Virus record (IMG/VR): IMGVR_UViG_3300023084_000009
Location: 30,337-94,336 of that record
Length of the DNA stretch: 64,000 nucleotides
Direction: 5' to 3' (one strand)
Origin: a virus
The position numbers and the translations under genes are program-made. Positions 31,273-41,977 of this stretch are shown here, in pieces. Below the pieces are notes generated by a model, which saw only the letters and a program-made list of their open reading frames with translations, searched no databases and had not been told where the DNA came from. Numbering within the stretch: position 1 is the stretch's first letter; every line of letters begins with the position of its first letter.

Positions 31273-33543
31273 TTAGAGAGCAACTGCATATGCAATTGCT
31301 ATGGCTTCAGAAACTCCACCACCACCGCCACCTGCTCCAGAAGGACCTTGAACACCCTGAGCACCTTGAGCACCACCAGTGTCACCCTGAATACCTAAAA
31401 TACCTTGAGCACCCTGAACGCCAGCGCCCGTAATACCTTGAACACCCTGAGTACCATATGTACCCTGAAGACCTGTTATACCCTGTGTTCCTTGAGTACC
31501 AGCACCTGTAGTACCTTGAGCACCTTGAGCACCATCAATACCTTGAATTCCCTGAGTGCTGCCGCCACCACCACCAGAGAATATCGAACCATTTTGATAA
31601 AGGTCCCCAGTGAAATATATGTCTCCAGCAACAGTTACACCAGTACCAATAGTTTCAAGTTTCTTAGTATCCTTGTGATAAAGTTCGGCACTTCCAGATC
31701 CAGTGAACACTGCCGTTCTTCCACTGCTACCAAGATAAGTACCAGATACGCCACCACTTGAGATAACTACATCACCAGAGGTTCCACCAGAATCATTAGA
31801 CTGCAGATGCAAATCATTACTAGCATTAGCAGATACCTTGAGTGCTGATGATTGTGGAGTTAATCTCCCTTTTAGAGAACCACTAAATTTGACATCTAAA
31901 GCACTATTAGTGGTAGATCTATCAATAATAACTCTATCACTAAATGTAGAAAGACCAGTTGCAGTTACACCACCAGTAATACTTACACCAGCACCAGTTG
32001 TTCTGATTCTACGAGTATTATCATAATAAAGAATACACGATCCATCATCAATATACTGTGCTTTTATTTCCGTTCCTGCTTGATTATTGAATATAATCTG
32101 ATTTGCCTTAATAACTAAAGACCCGCTGGCATCTTCTTCCGAGAAGACAGTGTGACCACCTTGGGCTGCTGGCAATTTATAAATTTGCATTCGATCGCCA
32201 GCACTAGATCCAATGTTCAAAACATTGTTATTATTTCCATCTAGTGTTCTAACAACAATATTATTACCATTGGTATCTAAATCACCACCGAGTTTTGGTG
32301 TAGTATCTTCAAAAATACTAGAGATTCCAGATCCACCACCGCCACCACCACTTGAAACATTAGAACTGGTGAAGACCGCATTACCCATATAATCATGGGC
32401 TGAGCACTGATAATGTAGAACTGCTGGTGTGGTATCTGTGATTGTTATCTCAGTATATGCACCAGAACTTCCTGCAGTTCCTGCTGTTGTTACGTTAGTT
32501 GTGTATTGAGTGGTCTTGTCTGCAGTGGTATAAAAACGTAGAGGGTGAGTACTATTAGAAGAATGACTTTGATCAAATCTATAAGTTCTACCAGGCTGAA
32601 GATATAAGAAAGGAGATTCAAAACCAGTCTCTACATTCCTTCTTAAATAATAAGCACTAGAAGATCCTTGGCCACTATATCTGTGATTACCACTCTTAGA
32701 TTGTACAGATACATTAAAAATTACAGTACCACTGTTATGTTTTGCTGCAATAAATTCTGAATATGATAGTTGAGAAGCTGATGCTATGCCAGTTACATTA
32801 ATTCCATCAAATGTAGTTTCTAATTTTATCGATGATGAAGTGGGGTCTCCATGATAAAGTGTAACTCCATTATCATTATCAATAACTAATCTCTGTTCAT
32901 AAAGTCCTACACCTTGTCCAGGAGTAGCTCCCCGCCCAAAGGTAAACGTACCGCCTCTACCATATAATTCCCAGTCACTATTTCCACCGGTTTGATATAC
33001 ATGTGCGGTTCGACCAACGCCTAGAATTTTACCATGAACAAGAGAATCCGGAATTAAAAATGAAAGTCCATTACCAAATGTAGAAACACCAGAGACATTT
33101 AATTGCTCAAAATTACCATCTAGAGCATAAGCAGTCCTCCACTTATTACTGCTAGTACCAAAATCTACTTGCTTATTTACTTGTGGAGATAAAACTCCTT
33201 GGTCTGATAGACTAATTAATGCTGTGGAAGTTCCGTTATATTTTCTTGCAATATTTAATGCAACTGACGATCCAGAAGTATTCGGAACTGTAAAAAGAAA
33301 TCCGTTTGTAGCAGGACCAGAAACGTCTCTGGTTAGTTCAATTGCAGGACCAACTGATCTAAAAAATGTAGTGACACCAGAAACATTTAATCCAACAACA
33401 CTCGCATCACCCTTAACATCGAGTTTTGCTATTGGATTTGTCGTACCTATACCAATATTTTTACTGGCAGACGTGGCAATTATACTTGCACCGACACCAA
33501 CGTCTAAACCATCTTTTACTATAAAATTCTTATAATCGGCCAA
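31273..33543 (-). CDS. Tail fibre with a cupredoxin-like domain (756 aa)
   Basis: The reading frame starts with TTG at 33543. Fibre modules fill most of the protein, and residues 661-737 are collagen-like. Residues about 262-397 look like a cupredoxin. The sequence has [27 protein letters not shown], then [18 protein letters not shown]. This gives the His...Cys-x2-His-x2-Met series of type-1 copper sites. The C-terminus ends [13 protein letters not shown], similar to the end of the 1591-residue fibre. Copper binding on a tail fibre would be unusual; the domain may be only structural. Confidence 0.7.
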   Translation of the reverse strand: MADYKNFIVKDGLDVGVGASIIATSASKNIGIGTTNPIAKLDVKGDASVVGLNVSGVTTFFRSVGPAIELTRDVSGPATNGFLFTVPNTSGSSVALNIARKYNGTSTALISLSDQGVLSPQVNKQVDFGTSSNKWRTAYALDGNFEQLNVSGVSTFGNGLSFLIPDSLVHGKILGVGRTAHVYQTGGNSDWELYGRGGTFTFGRGATPGQGVGLYEQRLVIDNDNGVTLYHGDPTSSSIKLETTFDGINVTGIASASQLSYSEFIAAKHNSGTVIFNVSVQSKSGNHRYSGQGSSSAYYLRRNVETGFESPFLYLQPGRTYRFDQSHSSNSTHPLRFYTTADKTTQYTTNVTTAGTAGSSGAYTEITITDTTPAVLHYQCSAHDYMGNAVFTSSNVSSGGGGGGSGISSIFEDTTPKLGGDLDTNGNNIVVRTLDGNNNNVLNIGSSAGDRMQIYKLPAAQGGHTVFSEEDASGSLVIKANQIIFNNQAGTEIKAQYIDDGSCILYYDNTRRIRTTGAGVSITGGVTATGLSTFSDRVIIDRSTTNSALDVKFSGSLKGRLTPQSSALKVSANASNDLHLQSNDSGGTSGDVVISSGGVSGTYLGSSGRTAVFTGSGSAELYHKDTKKLETIGTGVTVAGDIYFTGDLYQNGSIFSGGGGGSTQGIQGIDGAQGAQGTTGAGTQGTQGITGLQGTYGTQGVQGITGAGVQGAQGILGIQGDTGGAQGAQGVQGPSGAGGGGGGVSEAIAIAYAVAL

Positions 33544-33585
33544 GGTACTGTTCCCCCATATATTCTGGGTTTTTATACTTTCAAG

Positions 33586-33592
33586 TATTTAG
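33586..33592 (-). promoter_or_regulatory. Late promoter element CTAAATA
   Basis: CTAAATA on the minus strand, 43 bases upstream of the TTG start at 33543 and directly before the stop of the next gene. Confidence 0.5.
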
Positions 33593-36229
33593 TTAATAAT
33601 TATATGTGTAAGTTCCTAGCACTCTAACAACATAACTGTCAGAATTTCCAACCCCAGTATTATTAACAAGAAGTCTTATAGAACCTGAGTCTCCATTCGA
33701 ATCAAGATCAAAAGAAGCAATCGGAGAAGTTAAATTCTCGCCTTGACATACCGTTCCATATTCAATAAATGAAATTCTATTGGATCCTTCACTGGCGACT
33801 AGAAGTTTTGATATTTGTTGATCATTTCTACCTCCAAAACTGGTATTAGTAGGATAGATTGAAATAATCATTTCAATTGTAGATGGCAATGTTCCACTTG
33901 TACCAACGAGAGATATTCCCGTTGATCCTACTCCAACACCACCTTTCCATGAAGAAGTGGAAAACTCAGTTGGGTCGTACTGACCAGCACCAACAGAAAA
34001 ATATCCAAACTGGGTTGCATTTACACTATTGTCAAAGCCTTCATAACGATAAAGACTACCATATACTGAACCAGTTACTGTTCCACTTAAAGAAGATATT
34101 AATCTATTGTTAGTAGCATCATATTTAAGAAATGCATCGCCATATAAACTCTGACGAGAACTTGCAGTAATATCTCGTACAAATGGAATATAGCAACTAG
34201 TATCAGTAATATTGGTGCCTGCAAGTTTAACAGTATCATCAAATGCAAATGTTATTGCTTTAGAGAAAGTAGTTCCAATTCCAGCAGAAGCAACTGATTT
34301 TGTAGTAATTGCTATTCCAGCTCCAGCAATTATCTCAATTGGTTCCTCACCAGATGCAGAAAGAGTGTCTTCCCCATTAACATACCAAGGATTAAATGTA
34401 CTTCCAAGATCAACAAAGGCAGTTCCACCACCCTCATCAGTAACATTAAATCCACTACCATTATTAAATTGAATCTCGCTTACATTACTTACTGTTACGT
34501 TTGTGGCACCACCTTGACTTGCAACTTCCTTAACAGTTAAGGCAGTACCGCCTCCACCACCCTGGAAGAATACGGTAGCAATACCACTATAATCTCCAGA
34601 TCCAAAATACGCTGTTGAAACACCAGGACCACTAAAATGTATTGATGTAGCTGCAACTCCTGCTCCAGAAATCGCATCCGTGCGAATTCCAATAGGAGCT
34701 GTAGGTCCTGCAGATTCAAATGTTATGATATCAATAATATCACCAACAGATGCTCCAATATCAAGAACTACACTTGTTCCATTAGTTGCAGTATAATCTG
34801 CCGGTGTTAAACGAACACCATTTAGATATACATCAATGTCTGTACCATCAACATACGTTGCTGCAAATGTTTGTTGTCCAGCAGTTGCAGTGTAATTAAA
34901 TTCAGATCTATTGTAAGTAGTTCCCTGAGTACCTTGAGTACCCTGAGTACCCGTTGTACCTTGAGTACCATAAGTACCCTGAGCACCAGTAATTCCTTGA
35001 ATACCTTGAGTTCCATCAGTACCTTGAGTACCTGTCGTTCCTTGAGTTCCTGTTGTACCCTGTGCTCCAGTGGTTCCTTGAGCACCATTGGCACCTTGAG
35101 TTCCATCAGTACCTTGAGTACCTGTCGTTCCTTGAGTACCTGTGGCACCTTGAGTACCATCAGTACCTTGAGTACCTGTCGTACCTTGTGGTCCAGTGGT
35201 TCCCTGAGTTCCATCAGTACCCTGAGTTCCATCAGTACCTTGAGTACCTGTCGTACCTTGTGGTCCAGTGGTTCCCTGAGTTCCATCAGTACCCTGAGTT
35301 CCATTAGTACCTTGAGTACCTGTTGTACCCTGTGCTCCAGTGGTTCCCTGTGCTCCAGTGGTTCCCTGAGCACCATTGGCACCTTGAGTTCCATCAGTAC
35401 CCTGAGTACCTGTGGTGCCTTGAGCACCCGTATCACCTTTGTCTCCAGTTCTAGCAAAGGTGATAATAACGTCATCATCATTAGAGAAAGAAGTTACGCT
35501 TCCAGAAACATGTGAGCAACTGACTGTAAAGTATCCAGTATTCTCAGTGACACTAGAAATAGTGAAAAGAACAAAATTGTCTGCATTTAGACGAGTAGAA
35601 ATTCTAAAATGACCCTTTATAGTAGAAGTAGAGTCATCAATAGTTCTTAAGAATGGTTGTATATCGGTTTGATTATTGTCGCTATCATCAATATAAAGGT
35701 TTGTTGAAGAACTAAATGGAAATCCATTAACCTTTAATTTTCCTGTTCCTGGATCACTATTAGAAATATTAGTACTAAAAGTGTAATCAAAGGTAGCACC
35801 ACCAAAATTTCCATCAGTACCTTGAACCCCCGTCGTACCTTGAGTTCCATCAGTACCTTGAGTACCTGTTATACCTTGAGTACCATCAGTACCTTGGATT
35901 CCAGTGGTTCCTTGAGTTCCATCAGTACCTTGAGTACCTGTTGTACCCTGTGCTCCAGTGGTTCCTTGAGCTCCAGTGGTTCCTTGAGTTCCATCAGTAC
36001 CCTGAGTACCTGTAGTACCTTGAGTTCCATCAGTACCCTGAGTACCTGTAGTACCTTGAGGACCTTGAGGTCCTCGAAGTCCTTGGGAACCATCCGTACC
36101 CTGAACTGAAGGTGCCCATTCGACACCACTACCAGTCGATGTAAGAACAGAAGCGGCAGCACCTACACTTCTGTTGTTATCATAAACTATACCAGGAAGA
36201 TTAACAGGAGACTTACCTTGATATCCCAT
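33593..36229 (-). CDS. Tail fibre with two long collagen-like blocks (878 aa)
   Basis: Opens with GYQGKSPVNLPGIVYDNNRSVGAAASVL. Two collagen-like blocks (about 38-142 and 260-440), mostly GTTGTQGTDGTQG, flank a beta domain. A YNRSEFNYTATAGQQTFAATYVDG domain follows, also present in the 1251-residue fibre. The C-terminal 350 residues are beta-rich, including SSWKGGVGVGSTG and DSYVVRVLGTYTYNY, without an S74 domain. The collagen-coding part carries a perfect 72-base tandem duplication. A long flexible shaft is the likely role. The 110-residue protein gene precedes it. Confidence 0.72.
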   Translation of the reverse strand: MGYQGKSPVNLPGIVYDNNRSVGAAASVLTSTGSGVEWAPSVQGTDGSQGLRGPQGPQGTTGTQGTDGTQGTTGTQGTDGTQGTTGAQGTTGAQGTTGTQGTDGTQGTTGIQGTDGTQGITGTQGTDGTQGTTGVQGTDGNFGGATFDYTFSTNISNSDPGTGKLKVNGFPFSSSTNLYIDDSDNNQTDIQPFLRTIDDSTSTIKGHFRISTRLNADNFVLFTISSVTENTGYFTVSCSHVSGSVTSFSNDDDVIITFARTGDKGDTGAQGTTGTQGTDGTQGANGAQGTTGAQGTTGAQGTTGTQGTNGTQGTDGTQGTTGPQGTTGTQGTDGTQGTDGTQGTTGPQGTTGTQGTDGTQGATGTQGTTGTQGTDGTQGANGAQGTTGAQGTTGTQGTTGTQGTDGTQGIQGITGAQGTYGTQGTTGTQGTQGTQGTTYNRSEFNYTATAGQQTFAATYVDGTDIDVYLNGVRLTPADYTATNGTSVVLDIGASVGDIIDIITFESAGPTAPIGIRTDAISGAGVAATSIHFSGPGVSTAYFGSGDYSGIATVFFQGGGGGTALTVKEVASQGGATNVTVSNVSEIQFNNGSGFNVTDEGGGTAFVDLGSTFNPWYVNGEDTLSASGEEPIEIIAGAGIAITTKSVASAGIGTTFSKAITFAFDDTVKLAGTNITDTSCYIPFVRDITASSRQSLYGDAFLKYDATNNRLISSLSGTVTGSVYGSLYRYEGFDNSVNATQFGYFSVGAGQYDPTEFSTSSWKGGVGVGSTGISLVGTSGTLPSTIEMIISIYPTNTSFGGRNDQQISKLLVASEGSNRISFIEYGTVCQGENLTSPIASFDLDSNGDSGSIRLLVNNTGVGNSDSYVVRVLGTYTYNY
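35160..35303. repeat. Perfect 72-bp tandem duplication in a collagen-like block
   Basis: Bases 35160-35231 and 35232-35303 are identical. The unit encodes 24 residues (eight Gly-x-y triplets), so length changes keep the frame. It lies inside the 878-residue fibre gene. Confidence 0.9.
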
Positions 36230-36245
36230 TTAGTGTATCCCCCTA

Positions 36246-36578
36246 TCAAGTTTGTTCAAGAACACTTACGATAACATCTACACTTGATGCAGTGCTTGAA
36301 GTTACTTGTATTTTATCACCCGTCTGCAAAACAATCTTATTTCCGGCATTAAAATCATATAATGACCCATCAGGAATCAAAATTCCCTTTACAATATAAA
36401 CATCATCAGCAGAAACATCTGCTTTATCAATCTGAACATCAGCAGTTACAGAAGACCCAGTTCTATTCGAAACGCAGAAGCCAATCACAGTAGCAGTTGT
36501 TGCACCCGGAACAGTATAAACGTCTTGCGTTACGGTGCCAATCGATGCTTTAGTATAACTTTTAAAAGTGTTTGCCAT
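36246..36578 (-). CDS. Small fibre-associated protein (110 aa)
   Basis: A beta-rich protein with VYTVPGATTATVIGFCVSNRTGSSVTADVQID, then PDGSLYDFNAGNKIVLQTGDKIQVTSS and VDVIVSVLEQT. It is a paralogue of the 109-residue protein at 57244-57573, which shares the YT-P...VVL...LESGDSLQL...LTVSILET order. Both sit between fibre genes. The fold looks like a small jelly-roll or immunoglobulin-like domain. It may join or cap fibres; unknown. Confidence 0.65.
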   Translation of the reverse strand: MANTFKSYTKASIGTVTQDVYTVPGATTATVIGFCVSNRTGSSVTADVQIDKADVSADDVYIVKGILIPDGSLYDFNAGNKIVLQTGDKIQVTSSTASSVDVIVSVLEQT

Positions 36579-36584
36579 TTTTTA

Positions 36585-39500
36585 TTATCCTAATGCGATT
36601 GCCAACGCGATTGCTTCATCACTTGCAGTAGTAAGTACACTGACTCCATCTATCTGAACATCCGTCGAACTATTTATACTACCGTTTGCGTCTAGACCAC
36701 CTGTAATGGTTACACCAACACCAGTGGTTTCAAGTGTCTTATTATTATTGTGGTAAAGTTCTATAGCACCACCACTAAAGAATTTAGCTAAAGTAGAAGT
36801 CTTGGTGGTAAATAATATATCACCACTTGTAGTATTATTCTTAATGGTAAGATCACCACTTCCATTAAAAGTCAAAGCATCAGAACTGAGAGATGTTCTA
36901 TTTGAACCTCCTGTAGCATGAACTTCAATCCTATTTTGGAAGTACGAAAGACCAGTAACACCGAAAGTACCTGCTACTGATACGTTGTCATGGAACGTAG
37001 AAACACCAACAACATCTAATCCACCACCAGTAACTCGAAGACCAGCACGAGCAGTGGCAATACCAATCGAATCTTGGTTGGTAACATTCTCATAAGTAAG
37101 ATCACCAAGAACTGTTACGTTTCCACTGAACTCGGCACTAGTAGCAGTAAGAACACCAGATACATTTACATTATCTAATTCGGTATGACCAGTTACATCA
37201 ATACCACCAGCAGTGGTTTCAAACTTAGTAGAACCATTATGATTTAACTTAACTGATCCTCCACCAGTTGCATAGATTGCCGTTGTTCCACCAGCAACCT
37301 GAACTTCAAAATCATCTCTAGATTTAATAACAATATCATCTCCACCAGGACCCTCACCAGCCGTAGTGGTTTCAATAATAAGATCTCCTTCTCTATTAGT
37401 AATAGAACTATTAGTTCCGTCATGTTTAATGGTTAGATCCTGCGAAGAACCGAAAGTTACATAAGAACTATCTGGAAGCGAAAAATATCCAGGAGATGAA
37501 TTCCATGATGCAGTATAAGTATCACCCCTAAAAGCAACATAACCCTCAGCGTTAATTCCTTGAGAGAATGTAGAGATTCCAGAAACACCTAATTGATTTG
37601 AGAAAGTAGTTCCAGTGACAGTAACACCAGCACCAGTGGTTTCAAATGTTTTACCTCCACCATAATATAATGATACGCCAGCATTATTGGCAGCGTACAG
37701 CATAGTGGTGCCATCTTCATCTGCTAGATAAAGATCACTACCACGAATCTCTAATCTCCCAGATCCAGATTCGTTAATATAACTGCTATTTGTTGCAGAG
37801 TCATGATAAATCTGTAAGTCTTGACCAGCACCAAATCTTAGTCTGTCGTCATCACCAAGATTTACATTACCTTGGAATGTAGAAACACCAGTTACATTTA
37901 ACTGACCAGTCGTTGTGGTTCCAACGATGTTGACACCCGATGTAGCAGTTTCAAATTTCTTAGAGTTGTCGTAGTAGAGTTCTACTGCTCCGTTTGTGGT
38001 GAATTTTGCTTTGGTTTCCGAAATTGACCCATCAGTAATAACAACATCATTATTACCACCAATATATAAACTTCCAGTTCCAGCATCAGTAATATTACTG
38101 CTTGATCCATTATGCCAAATCTGTAAGTCATTACCATCACCAAGATTAATCTTATCATTATCACCAAGGAATACATTGTCATTAAAGGTGCTGACTCCAA
38201 CTACATCTAATCCACCACCAGTAATTCTTAAACCAGCACGGGCAGTAGCAAGACCAACAGAATCAACGTCAGTAACGTCCTCATAAGTCAAATTACCAAG
38301 AACGCTTAGGTCTCCAGTAATTACTGCACTAGCAGCAGTAAGAACACCAGATACATTTACATTATCTAATTCGGTATGACCATCAACATCAATGTCAGCA
38401 TTAAGATCAATATCACCAGTGAATACTGAAACTTGCTGATTGTTAATTCTAAATGCTTCAGATCCATCAGTATTAAATCTAATAGTTCCATCAGATCCAG
38501 TATCATCAAGAGAAATCGAAGTATCACCCTTTTGTAATGCAGATACTTGGAGAACGGATGCCGTTAGAATTCCACTAACATTTAAATTACCAGTAATATT
38601 AGTCTCACTGGATCCACCAGGATCAATAGTGATGTCACCAGAAGTCGATGAAAATGTGTTAGCAGCAAGTTGAAGGTTGCCAACAGTTAAACTAGTTGGA
38701 GTAATTAAAGTCTGATTGGATCCACCATCAGTAACGACAAGGTTTCCAACATTCTCTAGGTCGTAAGATGTAGAAGCAAAACTTACTTGACCTGTTTCTT
38801 GATTAATGTAAAGAGAATCACCTACGCGGAAATCTCCACCTTGGTCAATACTTACAAAAGAAACTTGACCACTGTTAAGTTCAACTACCTCGTTTGCCTG
38901 AATAACTGTGGTTGGATCATTGGACATATCCTTTCCAGATCCAACATGGTTGAAGTTCATGGCAAAGAGTCTTAACTGAACTCCTACACCATCAGCAACT
39001 ACACCCTGAGATCCGTATTCAACAGCACAACCAACCGAGCGCATTTCTGCACCAAACATGGTGTAATCAGCAAAACTGATTGCACTAGCAATACCAGTGA
39101 AAGTAGTACCATCAGACTGATAAAACTCAACTCTTTGAGTGGTTCCAATACCTACCGAAGTAAATGTCCCATATCCTTTGCCACTAATCTTGGCATAAGG
39201 ATCATCATAATTTGTAATTGTTCCGACAGCAACTACAGAACCACCAGAATCAAACAACTTAACAACATCATTAACTGATGGTGTAACACTTGGTGTTCTA
39301 AACTTAAGTCTTGCTTCGGCAGTTCCAGCAATACCAACTGTTCCCGAAGTACCTACAATAGCTTGAGAAGAGAAATAATGGAAGCAATTCAAATACTCTG
39401 CACGAGCACCGTTCGTGAGAACAACACCTTTATTATTTGGAGTGAAGAAGGTAACCTCATTAAAGAGCATACCTGCTTCTAATGAATTACTTGCTACCTT

Positions 39501-41360
39501 AGATCCATCAACTAACGCACCACGACCAGCAATGTAACTAGTTGGTGGTGAATCTGCAGTATCATAACCATAAGGATCAGTGAAACTAGTAGATGATCCC
39601 TTGTTTAAAACAGTTACTCTCTGGATATAAGGACTTCTAGTCGTGATTGCGATACCAGTTGCATAAGAGAATACATAACCAGTATCATCAGTAGAATTAT
39701 AAAATCCATCTTTGACTGTAAAATCTTCAACTGTGGAAAGATCATTTAGTAAGAGAATATTATTTGTCTTTGTAGCATCGGTTGGTTTAATAGTTGTTGC
39801 TCTAAGACCCGCACCCTTTAGAGTAACTCCTCTAGGAACTGTAAGGGGAACTGTCTCTTCATATGTACCAGAAGAAACATTAATTATATCCCCATCTGCT
39901 GCTACACTTAATGCTTGAGCAATAGTAAGATATGGTTCATTTATATTATCACCACTATTCGAATCGCTACCTGTAGTGGCAACATAATAAGTCTTTCCAA
40001 GTGCATTGAGATCCCCATCAAATCTGGTTGCAGTTGCAACACCAGATACATTCAATGCATCTAACTCAGTATGACCATCTACATCTAGATCAGCATTTAG
40101 ATCAATATTATTATTAAAAGTAGAAACTCCTACTACATCTAGACCACCATCAGTAATTCTTAAACCAGATCTAGCAGTAGCAATTCCTACAGAATCGACA
40201 TTAACTACATCCTCATACTTAAGAACACCACCTACTGTAAGATCACCACTGAAAGTTGCGCTAGTAGCAGTGAGAACCCCAGCAATATTAACGTTATCGA
40301 GTTCGGTATGACCATCAACGTCTAAATCACCATCGACATAAAGATCACTTTGGAAAGTACCAACACCAACGAATGTGGAAACACCAGAGACTCTTAGAGT
40401 ATCAAGTTCAGCATGACCATGTACATCTAGATCAGCATTGAGATCAATGTTTCCTGAGAATGTAGAAACACCAGAGACTCTTAGAGCATCAAGTTCAGCA
40501 TGACCATTTACATCCAGATCAAATGTGGTAACAATACCACTAATATTAACGTTATCAAGTTCAGTATGCCCATCTACATCGAGATCACCATTGAGATCAA
40601 TGTTTCCTGAGAATGTAGAAACACCAGAAACGTTTAAGTTATCAAGTTCGGTGTGTCCATCTACATCTAAATCACCATTAAGGTCTGTGTTTCCTGAGAA
40701 TGTAGAAACACCGGATACTCTTAATTGATCTACTTCAGCATGACCAATTACATCAAGCGTATCAATACCATTATTAAAAGTAGCAACACCAACTACATCT
40801 AGACCACCATCAGTAATTCTTAAACCACTTCTCGCTGTGGCAATACCGATGGCATCAACGTTAATTACATCTTGATAAGTAAGAGTTCCACCAATTGATA
40901 CATTACCACTAAACTCAGCACTACTAGCAGTAATAACACCAGTTACGCTCATGTTCGTAACTGTTTGTTGATTAACCTGGAAGGTTGTTGCAGTAAGTAA
41001 TCCTACGTTAAACTGGTCAGCTTCAATACCAGTTGAGTGAAGGAAAGAACTACCAATTCTAAATCCATCACTATCAATTGTTGCTGCAGTTCCTACAGTA
41101 ATTTTATTTTCATTTGGGTCAAGAGTAATAGTTCCCGATCCAACGGAAAGAATGCCTACTACTCTTGCATCACCATTAACATATAGTTGTGTTCCCGCAG
41201 CACCAACAGCACCAACTTCTAATGTGTATCTTGGCAGAGTCGTTCCGATACCAACACTAGTGACTCCCACCGTAGCAGAAATGCTTACCTGTGAGACATC
41301 ACCCTGTTTATCGTAATTTAGAGCTCTTGCTACTTGAGATAACTCAGAAGGAAATGCCAT
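36585..41360 (-). CDS. Large tail fibre with beta-helix domain (1591 aa)
   Basis: The N-terminal domain (PSELSQVARALNYDKQGDVSQV) leads into many copies of the module [21 protein letters not shown]. Residues about 447-906 are the beta-helix domain shared with the 1251- and 2223-residue fibres (YYVATTGSDSNSGDNINEP start). The remainder alternates between LGDNDKINLGDGNDLQIWHNG strands and TATSAEFSGNVTVLGDLTYE modules. It ends SDEAIALAIALG with no S74 domain. A trimeric beta-structured shaft is probable. Two of three beta-helix copies share long identical DNA stretches (see findings). A late element (41368-41381) precedes it. Confidence 0.75.
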   Translation of the reverse strand: MAFPSELSQVARALNYDKQGDVSQVSISATVGVTSVGIGTTLPRYTLEVGAVGAAGTQLYVNGDARVVGILSVGSGTITLDPNENKITVGTAATIDSDGFRIGSSFLHSTGIEADQFNVGLLTATTFQVNQQTVTNMSVTGVITASSAEFSGNVSIGGTLTYQDVINVDAIGIATARSGLRITDGGLDVVGVATFNNGIDTLDVIGHAEVDQLRVSGVSTFSGNTDLNGDLDVDGHTELDNLNVSGVSTFSGNIDLNGDLDVDGHTELDNVNISGIVTTFDLDVNGHAELDALRVSGVSTFSGNIDLNADLDVHGHAELDTLRVSGVSTFVGVGTFQSDLYVDGDLDVDGHTELDNVNIAGVLTATSATFSGDLTVGGVLKYEDVVNVDSVGIATARSGLRITDGGLDVVGVSTFNNNIDLNADLDVDGHTELDALNVSGVATATRFDGDLNALGKTYYVATTGSDSNSGDNINEPYLTIAQALSVAADGDIINVSSGTYEETVPLTVPRGVTLKGAGLRATTIKPTDATKTNNILLLNDLSTVEDFTVKDGFYNSTDDTGYVFSYATGIAITTRSPYIQRVTVLNKGSSTSFTDPYGYDTADSPPTSYIAGRGALVDGSKVASNSLEAGMLFNEVTFFTPNNKGVVLTNGARAEYLNCFHYFSSQAIVGTSGTVGIAGTAEARLKFRTPSVTPSVNDVVKLFDSGGSVVAVGTITNYDDPYAKISGKGYGTFTSVGIGTTQRVEFYQSDGTTFTGIASAISFADYTMFGAEMRSVGCAVEYGSQGVVADGVGVQLRLFAMNFNHVGSGKDMSNDPTTVIQANEVVELNSGQVSFVSIDQGGDFRVGDSLYINQETGQVSFASTSYDLENVGNLVVTDGGSNQTLITPTSLTVGNLQLAANTFSSTSGDITIDPGGSSETNITGNLNVSGILTASVLQVSALQKGDTSISLDDTGSDGTIRFNTDGSEAFRINNQQVSVFTGDIDLNADIDVDGHTELDNVNVSGVLTAASAVITGDLSVLGNLTYEDVTDVDSVGLATARAGLRITGGGLDVVGVSTFNDNVFLGDNDKINLGDGNDLQIWHNGSSSNITDAGTGSLYIGGNNDVVITDGSISETKAKFTTNGAVELYYDNSKKFETATSGVNIVGTTTTGQLNVTGVSTFQGNVNLGDDDRLRFGAGQDLQIYHDSATNSSYINESGSGRLEIRGSDLYLADEDGTTMLYAANNAGVSLYYGGGKTFETTGAGVTVTGTTFSNQLGVSGISTFSQGINAEGYVAFRGDTYTASWNSSPGYFSLPDSSYVTFGSSQDLTIKHDGTNSSITNREGDLIIETTTAGEGPGGDDIVIKSRDDFEVQVAGGTTAIYATGGGSVKLNHNGSTKFETTAGGIDVTGHTELDNVNVSGVLTATSAEFSGNVTVLGDLTYENVTNQDSIGIATARAGLRVTGGGLDVVGVSTFHDNVSVAGTFGVTGLSYFQNRIEVHATGGSNRTSLSSDALTFNGSGDLTIKNNTTSGDILFTTKTSTLAKFFSGGAIELYHNNNKTLETTGVGVTITGGLDANGSINSSTDVQIDGVSVLTTASDEAIALAIALG

Positions 41361-41367
41361 GGAAGGT

Positions 41368-41381
41368 TTTTAGTTATTTAT
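41368..41381 (-). promoter_or_regulatory. Late element ATAAATAACTAAAA
   Basis: Identical to the elements at 26816, 28367 and 59897. It ends eight bases before the 41360 ATG, and no ribosome-binding site is evident in the short leader. Confidence 0.6.
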
Positions 41382-41383
41382 GG

Positions 41384-41977
41384 TTACTCAGTATCAAAGA
41401 AGAACATATGAAATAGTCTAGAATCATACTTATCGTATCCAAAATATTTAGATGCTGTGTGGGGACACTTGGCATCCCAGATTACCAATCTATTAAAAAC
41501 ATTGGCGACAACATCAATGTGATCCCATGGTGTGGGATCTAAATGTTTGTTCCTCCAAATGATGTCGGATCCCTCAGTACTTACATGTCTAATGCGTGTT
41601 TCTTTATGAGAAAGTAAAGAAGTGCCACATTCATACGGTGCATCTGGTGTCAGATAAACAGTCGCTGCCCAAGTCTGAGCATCGGCATGATAAACCAGAG
41701 CATCTTCACAAGTACAGTGCTGGAACCTAGCACACATACCATGAACATCTGTCCAATTAGTAATTCTCCTCCCCATAATGGATTCAAATTTTTCTTTAGT
41801 TCCAGTAACTTCATACTGATGCTCAGTTCTCCTACCTCGGTGATAATCACTAAAGTGATAGTCTAAGGAAAGAGCAAAGTTTCGAATAGCAATTGGATCT
41901 TCATAAAAGTTTTCAACAACCCAAAGAGTGGGATTTGGGTTTTGATTTAATTTTGCATCTCCTAGGAAATATTTCAT
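41384..41977 (-). CDS. 2OG-Fe(II) oxygenase-like protein (197 aa; DUF6445-like)
   Basis: NPTLWVVENFYEDPIAIRNFALSLDY is the typical N-terminus of this oxygenase group. VYHADAQTWAATVYLTPDAPYECGTSLL supplies HxD (His97, Asp99) and the strand region. NRLVIWDAKCPHTASKYFG supplies the distal His173, and Arg187 (SRLFHMFFF) could hold 2-oxoglutarate. The family number is from memory. The start overlaps the stop of the radical-SAM fusion gene (ATGA), so the two are translated together. Substrate unknown. Confidence 0.72.
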   Translation of the reverse strand: MKYFLGDAKLNQNPNPTLWVVENFYEDPIAIRNFALSLDYHFSDYHRGRRTEHQYEVTGTKEKFESIMGRRITNWTDVHGMCARFQHCTCEDALVYHADAQTWAATVYLTPDAPYECGTSLLSHKETRIRHVSTEGSDIIWRNKHLDPTPWDHIDVVANVFNRLVIWDAKCPHTASKYFGYDKYDSRLFHMFFFDTE

